From: Verrucomicrobiaceae bacterium E54
GTDB taxonomy: Bacteria; Verrucomicrobiota; Verrucomicrobiia; Verrucomicrobiales; Akkermansiaceae
Assembly (NCBI GenBank): GCA_022548915.1
Contig: JAKZES010000027.1
Location: 1-63,946, forward strand
Direction of reading: 5' to 3'
Length of the DNA: 63,946 nt
Shown here piece by piece: positions 56,276-63,946 of this stretch (position 1 is the first letter of the stretch; every line of letters starts with the position of its first letter). Under the pieces are notes generated by a model. It worked only from the letters and a program-made list of their open reading frames with translations, was not told the DNA's origin and ran no database searches. The position numbers were made by a program, and so were the translations under genes.

Positions 56276-58912
56276 ATGCACATGAATCCAAAATTCATCT
56301 CCGCCATCCTACTTGCCGGACTGCTTGCCTGCCAACTTGTGGATGGACGGGATCTGATCCGGGGAGTGGACTTGTCCGGCATCCCTGAGATGGAGCGCCG
56401 TGGAGCAAACTACCAACTCGCCGGGAAGCAGCTTCCCGTGCTCGAGATCATCCATGAAGCTGGATTTGAAATGGTGCGATTGCGGCTTTTCGTCGAGGCC
56501 GATGGGCGCTGGGGTGCGGTCAATGACCTGAAGCATACCCTTGCTCTTGCGCAGCGCGTGAAGCAGGCGGGTTTCCCCATTCTTCTTGCGCTGCACTATT
56601 CGGACACGTGGGCGGATCCAGGAAATCAGAGCAAGCCCAAAGCATGGGCCGGACTCGACTTCGACTCGCTGGTCAAGCAAGTCCACGATTACACCAGGGA
56701 GGTGCTGATCGAATTCAAGGAGGCTGGAGTGGTTCCAAGGATGGTCCAACTCGGCAACGAAATCACTCCGGGGATGCTCTGGCCCGACGGGCGGGTTGGC
56801 GGCGAGGGATTCCAAGATGGAAAACAGTGGGCCCAATTCGCCCGACTGCTTCAGGCAGCCTCAAGCGCCGTCCCTGCGGCGATTCCCGACAATACCCCGG
56901 AACGCATGATCCATATCGACCGGGGAGGAAGAAAGGCGGTCGTGAAATGGTTCTTCACCGGTCTGCTGCCGCATGATGTGGACTTTGAGATCATCGGACT
57001 GAGCCACTATCCGTTTCTTCACAACACGATGGAAGACCTTCGCGAATCATTCGCTTACATCGATGAGGAATTGAAACTGCCTTTCATGGTGGTCGAGACG
57101 GCGCACCCGCACACCCCGCTTCCGCAGAAGGATGGATTGCATTCCACCGGCTACAGCCACTCGCCGGGGGGACAGTATCGCTATCTGCGGGACCTGACCC
57201 GCATGGTGGCCTCGTTTCCGAATGGTCGCGGGATATTCTACTGGTTCCCCGAAGGAATCCAACATCAGTGGCATGGTGGAAAAAACGCGCTCTTCGACCG
57301 GAAAGGTGCCGCTTTGCCGGCCATCCATGCGATGCGGCATGAGGAGGAATTGCTGGCTGCCGAGGCGGCGCAAGTTGTCGTGGCCCATTCGAAAACCACG
57401 GAGCCGTTGAATATTCTGCTGATCTTTGCCGAGGATCTGGGCCTGCAGGTCGGGCCATATGGGGAAGCGCAAATTCCCACTCCAGGGCTCGATCGTCTGG
57501 CGAGGGAAGGCACGGTTTTTGAGAACGCTTACTGCGCTTCGGCCACTTGCAGTCCATCCCGGGCAAGCCTTTTTTCGGGACAATACCCCCACCAAACCGG
57601 CCACCTCGGTCTGGCCGACTACGGCTACTCCATGCGACCTGGCACTACGGTGTTTCCCGCACTGCTGAAAAAGGCCGGATACCAGACGGGGATCAGTTAC
57701 AAGATCCACGTCAGCCCTGAGCAGGATATACGGCGACATTTCGACATGGTCTATGATGAGAACAGGATGACCCAGCGGGATCAGTCCGACACCAAGGACT
57801 GGGAGGCGCATCTTCGCTATTTCCGTGATTTTCTTGCCGAGCGGGATCCGGAAAAGCCGTTCTATTATCAGGCACAGACCCACGATACGCACGAGCCGTT
57901 TTCTCGCGGGAAGTTCAATTCCGCGCCGGACATGGATGGTTATCAGACCGTCAAGCCCGGTGATATCCGCCCTTTGGACAGCTTCGGGAGCGATATCAAG
58001 CGAAGCGATTGGTTGAACCGGGATCTGGCCCATTACTACAACTCGATCCAGCGGGTGGACGCCCTCGTCGCGGGCCTTTATCAAATCCTGGAGGAAAAGG
58101 GTTTGTTGGAGAGCACGGTTGTTGTTTTCTCCTCCGATCACGGCCCGTCCTTCGGTAGGGGGAAGCTTTCGGTTCATGAACTCGGGGTCAGGGTGCCCTT
58201 GATTGCACGTTGGCCCGGGAATGGAAAGATGCCACCGCGTCGAGTGAGCAGCCTTGTTTCGCTGGTGGACCTTGCTCCGACGTTCATGGAGATCGCCGGG
58301 GTTGTGCCGATTCCAGATTTTGCGGGGAGATCGTTGGCCGGGCAAATGCGGGGGGGACAACGACCCAGTGACTGGCGCCCGCACCTGGTGACGGAGTACC
58401 ACTCGCACACCACGGTTGACTGGTGGCCGATGCGCTCGATTCGAGACGGGCGTCACAAGCTGATTGTCAACTTGTTGGCGGGCACGGAAGCAGGCAATTT
58501 CATTCTGGAGGGTGGGCGCGTGCAGGGAGAGGGCGATTCCGCCGATCTGAGCGCGGGTCTTGTTTCGGGCAAGGGAACGATTGCCAGCGCCATCTACCGG
58601 AGGATGAAGAAGCCGCCTCGTTTGGAGTTGTATAATCTCGCGCGTGATCCCGGCGAAACGGCAAATTTGGCAGACGATGCCAACTACCGTCCTGTCGTGG
58701 ATAAGCTGCTCGAAGACCTTCGCAATTGGCAGCAGGTGACCAACGATCCTTTTGCGGATCCAGCCTGTCTTGATGAGGTGACGGCGGCCCAGATCGCCAA
58801 GCAAAGGGAGATCCGCGCCTACGAGGCGGAGCATGGCAAGGGCAGCTTTTGGGGCAAGCCCGTGTCGAGGACCGATTGGTCCGATTTGATTCACGGAACC
58901 GGAAGCAACTAA
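56276..58912 (+). CDS. fusion of GH53 endo-beta-1,4-galactanase and S1 sulfatase
   Basis: Single chain of 878 residues with a signal peptide (FISAILLAGLLACQLVDG). Residues of about 24-365 are a GH53 arabinogalactan endo-beta-1,4-galactanase: LIRGVDLSGIPEMERRGANY, acid/base Glu162 in QLGNEITPGMLWP and nucleophile Glu274 in VVETAHPHT. Residues of about 375-860 are a complete sulfatase: NILLIFAEDLGLQVGPYG, Cys425 in CSPSRASLFSG (formylglycine site), and VVFSSDHGPSFG. Both active sites look intact. The enzyme could cut a sulfated galactan or arabinogalactan and remove sulfate in one protein. ATG codons at 56276 and 56282 are both possible starts. The GH2 gene follows after 13 bases. Confidence 0.9.
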   Translation: MHMNPKFISAILLAGLLACQLVDGRDLIRGVDLSGIPEMERRGANYQLAGKQLPVLEIIHEAGFEMVRLRLFVEADGRWGAVNDLKHTLALAQRVKQAGFPILLALHYSDTWADPGNQSKPKAWAGLDFDSLVKQVHDYTREVLIEFKEAGVVPRMVQLGNEITPGMLWPDGRVGGEGFQDGKQWAQFARLLQAASSAVPAAIPDNTPERMIHIDRGGRKAVVKWFFTGLLPHDVDFEIIGLSHYPFLHNTMEDLRESFAYIDEELKLPFMVVETAHPHTPLPQKDGLHSTGYSHSPGGQYRYLRDLTRMVASFPNGRGIFYWFPEGIQHQWHGGKNALFDRKGAALPAIHAMRHEEELLAAEAAQVVVAHSKTTEPLNILLIFAEDLGLQVGPYGEAQIPTPGLDRLAREGTVFENAYCASATCSPSRASLFSGQYPHQTGHLGLADYGYSMRPGTTVFPALLKKAGYQTGISYKIHVSPEQDIRRHFDMVYDENRMTQRDQSDTKDWEAHLRYFRDFLAERDPEKPFYYQAQTHDTHEPFSRGKFNSAPDMDGYQTVKPGDIRPLDSFGSDIKRSDWLNRDLAHYYNSIQRVDALVAGLYQILEEKGLLESTVVVFSSDHGPSFGRGKLSVHELGVRVPLIARWPGNGKMPPRRVSSLVSLVDLAPTFMEIAGVVPIPDFAGRSLAGQMRGGQRPSDWRPHLVTEYHSHTTVDWWPMRSIRDGRHKLIVNLLAGTEAGNFILEGGRVQGEGDSADLSAGLVSGKGTIASAIYRRMKKPPRLELYNLARDPGETANLADDANYRPVVDKLLEDLRNWQQVTNDPFADPACLDEVTAAQIAKQREIRAYEAEHGKGSFWGKPVSRTDWSDLIHGTGSN

Positions 58913-58925
58913 GAACATCACCCAC

Positions 58926-61373
58926 ATGAAACCCTTGAAGTCCATGTTGTTTGCGATGGTCGGGATGTCGATCACGATGCAAACGGTCGTCGCTGAATCC
59001 CCCAGGCGGGAATACCTGCTGGAAACGGGCTGGATGTTCACCCGCGGGGATGTGGAAGGCGCTCACCTGCCCGACCTCGATACCAGCGCATGGGAGCGGG
59101 TGCGTGTGCCCCACGATTGGGCGATCACCGGGCCTTTTGATCCGAAAATCGACAGGCAAGTGGTGAAGATCGAACAAAACAATGAGGCTGTACCTACGGA
59201 GAAGACGGGACGCACCGGCGCCCTCCCTTTCATTGGAACCGGATGGTACCGCCATGAAATCGAATTACCGGAACTCGGACAGGGGCGGCGGGCGGTGCTG
59301 CAGTTTGACGGGGCGATGAGTGAGGCGCAGGTCTATGTCAATGGTACAAAGGTCGGCCACCGGCCCTATGGATATGCCTATTTCCATTTCGACGTGACGG
59401 AGCACCTGCAACCCGGGAAGAACCTCATTGCGGTGCGATTGGAGAACCGTCCCTTCTCCTCCCGCTGGTATCCGGGCGCGGGGCTCTATCGCAAGGTTCG
59501 CCTGGAACTGCGCAACCGTGTCGGATTCGAGCAGTGGGGTGTGTTTGTGACCACGCCAATGGTGACCGATCAGGTGGCCCGGGTCGCGATCCAGGCAGCC
59601 GTGACGGATGCCAATGTCAGTCTGCGCACCCGCATCGAGGATGCCAGCGGGAGGGTGGTGGCAGTGGAAAATGGCACGGAAGCGATCGGAGATGAGATCA
59701 TTCAACACCTTGCGCTGCCACAGCCTCAGCGCTGGAGCCCGGATACCCCCCATCTCTACACGGCGGTGTGTGAGCTCTTCGAGGGGGACAGACTCGTGGA
59801 CGAGCAACGCATCCGCTTCGGGGTGCGGACCGTGGAGTTTGTCGCGGGCAAAGGTTTTTTGCTCAATGGAAGAGTGACGAAGTTCCAGGGCGTGTGCCTG
59901 CATCACGATCTCGGTCCTTTGGGAGCGGCGGTGAATCCGGCGGCCCTCCGGCGCCAGTTGGCCATCCTCAAGGACCTTGGCTGCAACGCCGTGCGCTCGG
60001 CTCATAACATGCCGTCCATTGAACAGCTGGAGCTCTGTGATGAAATGGGTTTCCTTTTCATCGCTGAGAGCTTTGACGAATGGGCGAAGCCCAAGGTGAA
60101 AAATGGTTACAACCGCTTCTTTGACGAATGGGCGGAACGTGATGTGGTGAACCTCGTGCGGGCGACCCGCAACCATCCCTGCATCGCGCTTTGGAGCAGT
60201 GGCAACGAAGTGCCCGACCAATGGGGCCCGGAAGGAGTGAAACGGGCCAAGTGGCTTCAGGATCTATTTCATCGGGAAGATCCGACACGCAAGGTCACGG
60301 TGGGCATGGACCAGGTGGAGGCCGTGATGGAAAGCGGGTTTGGAGCGTTGCTGGATATCCCCGGATTGAACTACCGCGTACACCTGTATGAAGAAGCGCA
60401 TGATCGCTTTCCGCAGGGCATGATCCTCGGATCGGAGACGGCTTCGACCGTGAGTTCGCGGGGGATCTACAAGTTCCCGGTCGAGCCGGCATCGATGCGC
60501 ACCTACCCGGACGGGCAGAGCTCCTCGTATGATTTGGAATTCTGCTCGTGGTCCAATCTGCCAGAAGTCGATTTTGAGATGCAAGACGACAAGGATTGGG
60601 TGATCGGTGAGTTTGTGTGGACGGGCTTCGACTACCTGGGTGAGCCGACGCCTTACGATGAGTATTGGCCGTCGCGCAGCTCCTACTTTGGCATCCTGGA
60701 TCTGGCCGGGTTGCCGAAGGACCGGTATTACCTTTATCGCAGCAAATGGAATCGGGATGTGGAGACGCTGCACATCCTGCCCCATTGGAATTGGCCTGAG
60801 CGGGTGGGGAAAGTGACCCCGGTCTTTGTTTACACCAACTACGACCGCGCCGAGCTTTTCCTAAACGGCGTGAGCCAGGGAATCCGGGAAAAGCGGCGTG
60901 ATGGGACCCTGCAGGAACGCTACCGCCTGATGTGGATGGATGTTGTTTATCAACCCGGCACGCTGCGGGTGGTGGCACTGGATGAGAATGGAAAGCCGAT
61001 TGCCACATGCGAGAAGCACACGGCCGGAGCTCCAACCGGGTTGCGCCTGCAAGCGGATCGTACCCGCTTGGAGGCGGATGGCAGAGACCTGAGTTTTGTG
61101 ACGGTGTCTCTGGTGGATGCGGAGGGCAACCTTTGCCCGCGCATGGACCAACCGTTGGACTTCGCCGTGAGCGGCGCGGGCCGGTTCAAGGCCGTGTGCA
61201 ATGGGGATGCCACCTCATTGGAGCCTTTTCACTTGCCGAGGATGCGGACCTTCAGCGGGCAACTGGTGGTCATTGTGGAGGCAGCCGAGCAGCCGGGTGA
61301 GATCGTTCTGGAGGTTAGGGGGAAAGGACTGCCCCACCAGCAGATGCTTTTGCAGGCAACGGCTGATCAATGA
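58926..61373 (+). CDS. secreted beta-galactosidase-like GH2 enzyme
   Basis: Protein of 815 residues with a signal peptide (SMLFAMVGMSITMQTVVA). The jelly-roll sugar-binding domain (about 25-200; RVPHDWAITGPFDP, AQVYVNGTKVGHRPYGY), Ig-like domain, TIM barrel (about 310-610) and C-terminal beta domains follow the GH2 beta-galactosidase plan. The acid/base Glu428 is in SSGNEVPDQ and the nucleophile Glu504 in LGSETAST, so activity is likely. Next to a galactanase it would release galactose from the oligosaccharides. Transcribed with the GH53-sulfatase gene. Confidence 0.93.
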   Translation: MKPLKSMLFAMVGMSITMQTVVAESPRREYLLETGWMFTRGDVEGAHLPDLDTSAWERVRVPHDWAITGPFDPKIDRQVVKIEQNNEAVPTEKTGRTGALPFIGTGWYRHEIELPELGQGRRAVLQFDGAMSEAQVYVNGTKVGHRPYGYAYFHFDVTEHLQPGKNLIAVRLENRPFSSRWYPGAGLYRKVRLELRNRVGFEQWGVFVTTPMVTDQVARVAIQAAVTDANVSLRTRIEDASGRVVAVENGTEAIGDEIIQHLALPQPQRWSPDTPHLYTAVCELFEGDRLVDEQRIRFGVRTVEFVAGKGFLLNGRVTKFQGVCLHHDLGPLGAAVNPAALRRQLAILKDLGCNAVRSAHNMPSIEQLELCDEMGFLFIAESFDEWAKPKVKNGYNRFFDEWAERDVVNLVRATRNHPCIALWSSGNEVPDQWGPEGVKRAKWLQDLFHREDPTRKVTVGMDQVEAVMESGFGALLDIPGLNYRVHLYEEAHDRFPQGMILGSETASTVSSRGIYKFPVEPASMRTYPDGQSSSYDLEFCSWSNLPEVDFEMQDDKDWVIGEFVWTGFDYLGEPTPYDEYWPSRSSYFGILDLAGLPKDRYYLYRSKWNRDVETLHILPHWNWPERVGKVTPVFVYTNYDRAELFLNGVSQGIREKRRDGTLQERYRLMWMDVVYQPGTLRVVALDENGKPIATCEKHTAGAPTGLRLQADRTRLEADGRDLSFVTVSLVDAEGNLCPRMDQPLDFAVSGAGRFKAVCNGDATSLEPFHLPRMRTFSGQLVVIVEAAEQPGEIVLEVRGKGLPHQQMLLQATADQ

Positions 61374-61389
61374 CAACCGGAATTCCATC

Positions 61390-61825
61390 CAATTCTTATC
61401 AATGACATCGACTACCCTGCAAAGACCGCGAATGCTTCCATCAACTTCTACACAAAATGTTTTCAGCAAAGGGACAGCTACGCATCGGTCGCCATAGCGG
61501 GAACACTGAACTCGCCATTCGTTGGCGAACTCGATGACTTCGTGCTCTGGGGACGCGCGCTTTCATGACCACCCGGTCCGATGCCTTCCGGCGCTCAATC
61601 CGCGCGGACATTCCCATGATGAACACGCTTGGGAACCAGACCACGCTCACTTGGGACTCACTCCCCGACAGATCCTGGGTCATCGAGATCTCCGATGACT
61701 TCACCAGCTGGGATTCCGAGCCGGGTGGCGAGTCGGTGGCCTCGCAGGGGACCTCGACCACGCATGTCCTCGACTACGATTCCCCGCCGAGCCGCCGCTT
61801 CTACAGCCTTCGGAAAACTCCGTGA
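61390..61825 (+). pseudogene. truncated copy of the C-terminus of the metallophosphoesterase gene
   Basis: Three reading-frame pieces match the last part of the protein at 51309-55313. The first (about 61401-61485) reads DYPAKTANASINFYTK, like VAYPAETSNPDINIFTK. The second (about 61500-61563) reads SPFVGELDDFVLWGRALS. The third (61565-61825) reads MTTRSDAFRRSIRADIPMMN and ends RRFYSLRKTP. The stretch between the LamG end and MTTQPDAF of the intact gene is missing, and frames change between pieces. It is therefore a decayed duplicate, about 6 kb away, without a start or leader. Confidence 0.8.
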
Positions 61826-61861
61826 GGAGTTCCGGGAGCTGTCGAGGCAGCGGAAAGCGGT

Positions 61862-62080
61862 GGAGTGGCGCTTCCCACTTGTCCTCCGGAGCCTCGGCGA
61901 AGGATGGAAGCGCCACTTGTCTCCCGCCGAAGCCTTGGTGAAGGAGGATGACGGGCCGGGTCGGCTTTGAGCCGACTTCAGGAGTCGTGTCGCGAGTTTG
62001 GGTCGGGCCCGACACTCAGCGCCCGCCTTTCACCGCGACGTGGACGTCGCCATGCCCCGCTCATGGCGCTCGGAGAGCGC
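61862..62080. repeat. cluster of short palindromes
   Basis: The gap after the pseudogene holds several inverted repeats in a row: GAGTGGCGCTTCC with GGAAGCGCCACTT (61864-61920), GTCGGCTTTGAGCCGAC (about 61957-61973), GTGTCG with CGACAC (about 61987-62016), and TGGCGCTCGGAGAGCGCCA (about 62064-62083). They look like REP-type elements of a family different from the REPs flanking the RAYT. No gene is seen here. Positions are to within a few bases. Confidence 0.6.
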
Positions 62081-62085
62081 CACTC

Positions 62086-63804
62086 CTAGGGCGCTTCGGA
62101 AAGCGACACACCCTCCGGTAGCTCGACCTCGCTCCTGATGCTGCCGTTTGCCTGCATTTCGTGGCGCACCTTGATGATGCCATGCGGCGTCGGGTAGGTG
62201 CCCTCGGCCCAGTCGAGGTCGCCGAGGTTGGGGTCGATCCGAACCTTGGTGAAGCCGGGAGCGGCCGGCTCGATACCGAGCACGTGGCGGCTCAGGAAGG
62301 CGGTGGGGCCGCCCGCCCAGCCGTGGCAGAAGCTGTGGCGGAAGCCGACGTAGCAGTGGGCGCCGAAGTCGCCGTGAATGTCCCTCTTGCCGGGAGGCAC
62401 CAACTCATCGATCCGCCCGGCGTTCTCCATCCAGGCGAGGTCGAAGTCCTCCCAGAAGCTAGTCGCGCCGACGTCCAGCATGCCACCCCAATACTGGCGG
62501 ATCATGTCGAGCACCGCCTCGGTTTCACCCGCTTCGCCGAGGGCATTGATCACGTAGAAGCCGTAGAAGGTCGAGAGGTCCCTAGGGCCGTCCTTCTTGA
62601 GTTCGTCGGCGACCTCCTCCATCGGACGCAGGCCGGCGAGGGCGTTGAGGGCGGCGGGTGACTTGCGTCCGCTCGGCTCGGGCACGTGCTTGCGCAACTT
62701 CGCTTCGGCCTCGCGGCAGAGCTTCGCGGTCGCGGGATCGTCCAGCAGAGCCATGAGCCGGCCACCGCTGGCCATGGTCTTGACCATCATCGCCTGCAGG
62801 CCCTCGTGGACCGCCTGTTTGTTCTCGAAGGTGGGCCAGTCGAGGAAGCGCATGCCGTCGAGTTTCTCGCGGCCGTCGTCGTCGATGAAGCTGGCGAGAT
62901 GGGACAGCAGCTTCTGCAGGTAGGCCTTCTGCTCGCGGAGGTAGTCGATGTTGCCGTGGAGCCGGTACCAATCCTCGTGAATGATGATCCACCACATCGA
63001 GTAGGAGCTGATGCCGTTCATCCACTGGGTCGGCGGAGTGACGTCGCGGATCAGGTCGAGGCTCTTCGGGACGACCTCGTTGTCCCCGAAGACCGCACCG
63101 ATGATGGAAACCTCCGGATGCATGTCACCGAGCCAAACGAGGCGGTCGCGCTTGATGCCGTCCCACAGGTAGTCCTGCATGTTGAGGTGGACGGTCCACG
63201 CGCCCGTGTCCCAGATGCGGTTGAGCCGGTCGTCGCTGCAGCGGAAGCTTCCCAGGTACGGCACGTCCCGTATCTGGAGCACGGCCCGCACGTGAGTCAG
63301 CTGGACCGGCTGCCTGCTGTCGGCGACGGCATCGATGCGGACGAAGCGGAAGCCGGACGGTCCCACCATCTTCTTGCCCATCCACGGGAGTTCGACGACC
63401 TGGTCGCGGAGCGCGTGGTCGTTCTGGGCACCGCGTTCGCCGATTTCGGCCATCGTTTCCGCGACCGACTCGCCGAATCGGATGCGGGCCTCGGGCGGGG
63501 TCTTGTCGCCGCCGGGCGTGAACAGCTCGAGGTAGCCGGCGATCTCGGTGCCGAAGTCGAGGACGATGGAGCCCGCCCCGTCGCCGGCCTTGAGGACGGT
63601 CGGGGGATGGGACGGCTTGAGCGTGGCCTGGCCCAATGCGGGCTGCAGCAGGGTGTCGGCGTGCTTCACCCCCTGATCCGAGGTCCAGACGACGCGGGTC
63701 GGGGGCAGGAAGTAGGTCGCCAGCTCGGACTTCCTGGCGCGCTCGGGGATTCCCTGGGCGGAAGCGGCAATGGAGGCGAGGCAGAGGATAGAGAGGCCTT
63801 TCAT
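62086..63804 (-). CDS. secreted GH78-like alpha-L-rhamnosidase (short form)
   Basis: Protein of 572 residues with a signal peptide (MKGLSILCLASIAASAQG). It has a short N-terminal beta region (about 50-185; IVLDFGTEIAGYLELFTPGG, RFVRIDAV) and an (alpha/alpha)6 barrel (about 190-510). In place of DCPQRDERxGWxGD it has DGIKRDRLVWLGDMHPE, a variant known to me from a divergent GH78 branch. The motif TSFWEDFDLAW takes the place of the late Glu block. The lectin-like N-terminal domains of the larger GH78 proteins are missing. Rhamnosidase activity is likely but the specificity may differ. A group II intron end lies about 50 bases upstream. Confidence 0.82.
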   Translation of the reverse strand: MKGLSILCLASIAASAQGIPERARKSELATYFLPPTRVVWTSDQGVKHADTLLQPALGQATLKPSHPPTVLKAGDGAGSIVLDFGTEIAGYLELFTPGGDKTPPEARIRFGESVAETMAEIGERGAQNDHALRDQVVELPWMGKKMVGPSGFRFVRIDAVADSRQPVQLTHVRAVLQIRDVPYLGSFRCSDDRLNRIWDTGAWTVHLNMQDYLWDGIKRDRLVWLGDMHPEVSIIGAVFGDNEVVPKSLDLIRDVTPPTQWMNGISSYSMWWIIIHEDWYRLHGNIDYLREQKAYLQKLLSHLASFIDDDGREKLDGMRFLDWPTFENKQAVHEGLQAMMVKTMASGGRLMALLDDPATAKLCREAEAKLRKHVPEPSGRKSPAALNALAGLRPMEEVADELKKDGPRDLSTFYGFYVINALGEAGETEAVLDMIRQYWGGMLDVGATSFWEDFDLAWMENAGRIDELVPPGKRDIHGDFGAHCYVGFRHSFCHGWAGGPTAFLSRHVLGIEPAAPGFTKVRIDPNLGDLDWAEGTYPTPHGIIKVRHEMQANGSIRSEVELPEGVSLSEAP

Positions 63805-63855
63805 GGGAAGTTACCGGATAACGCGACCCGATGTCGGCGTCTATCGTGTGATGAT

Positions 63856-63946
63856 AGGGGTAGGGACGGCGCATTGGCTTGCGCCGCCCCTCCCTTCGAA
63901 CCGGACGTGCGGATCTCCCGCATCCGGCTGTCCAGTCAGCGGTTTG
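63856..63946 (-). mobile_element. group II intron, 3' end (domains V and VI), cut by the window edge
   Basis: Read on the minus strand, positions 63931-63898 form a 34-base domain V hairpin: lower stem AGCCGG with CCGGTT including the G-U pair of the AGC triad, a two-base bulge, upper stem TGCGG with CCGCA and a small purine loop. Directly after it, 63894 to about 63857 form domain VI: GGGCGGCGCA with TGCGCCGTCC, then TACCCCTAT with a candidate bulged A near the 3' end. The intron would end at about 63856. Its other domains and any reverse transcriptase lie beyond base 63946. It has the same direction as the GH78-like gene that follows it. Confidence 0.75.

Noticed and set aside
1-63946. CRISPR array, tRNA, rRNA, integrase or prophage genes
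   Set aside because: No regularly spaced repeats, no cloverleaf-like tRNA sequences and no phage or integrase motifs were seen anywhere in the window.

Overview
The window is GC-rich DNA from a bacterium of the phylum Verrucomicrobiota, most likely the Verrucomicrobiales. This rests on a Verru_Chthon cassette A-type pseudopilin, PEP-CTERM proteins, DUF1080 and DUF5107 proteins, FecR-LamG proteins paired with a short ECF sigma factor, and many sulfatases and glycoside hydrolases with signal peptides. No rRNA, tRNA or CRISPR array was seen. The gene content is that of a free-living or aquatic degrader of sulfated, rhamnose- and galactose-containing polysaccharides; the exact substrate is an inference.

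Layout. 68-2886: PepC-like cysteine peptidase and a divergent M24 aminopeptidase. 2964-5738: GH78 alpha-L-rhamnosidase (minus). 5956-7651: YdjY-like and DUF1080 secreted proteins, with an inverted-repeat element between them. 7792-15019: a plus-strand run of L-serine dehydratase, a very large LamG/cytochrome c/propeller protein, a secreted HExxH protein and a sulfatase. 15168-18710: a Verru_Chthon A gene split by one in-frame TAG. 18762-21731: a small secreted protein, a sulfatase that loses its C-terminus, and an SGNH esterase. 22121-38883: a minus-strand series of a choice-of-anchor D protein, two secreted proteins, a sulfatase, a sodium:solute symporter, a DUF5107/TPR protein, a GH2 enzyme and a cardiolipin-synthase-like protein. 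An AraC/XylR-type regulator (38984-40114) diverges from the top of this series and probably controls it. 40283-43503: a three-gene ExbB/TolQ-type motor operon with two unlike ExbD-type subunits. 43539-46340: a second GH78. 46372-48401: ECF sigma and FecR-LamG. 48623-56149: surface proteins (two PEP-CTERM), a 1334-residue metallophosphoesterase-LamG protein and a pseudopilin. 56276-61373: a GH53-sulfatase fusion followed 13 bases later by a GH2 beta-galactosidase. 61374-62085: a gene fragment and palindromic repeats. 62086-63804: a third GH78-like enzyme (minus), with the 3' end of a group II intron just upstream, cut by the window edge.

The most unusual points are these. A REP-associated tyrosine transposase (RAYT) flanked by two REP palindromes lies inside the DUF5107/TPR gene in frame, so that both REPs and the transposase are translated as part of the host protein. 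The motor operon has one ExbD-like subunit that keeps the transmembrane Asp and one that has Ser there, which suggests a heteromeric 5:1:1 motor. A GH53 galactanase and an S1 sulfatase are fused in one chain. Several genes are decaying: an amber codon in the Verru_Chthon A gene, a truncated sulfatase, and a duplicated tail of the metallophosphoesterase gene.
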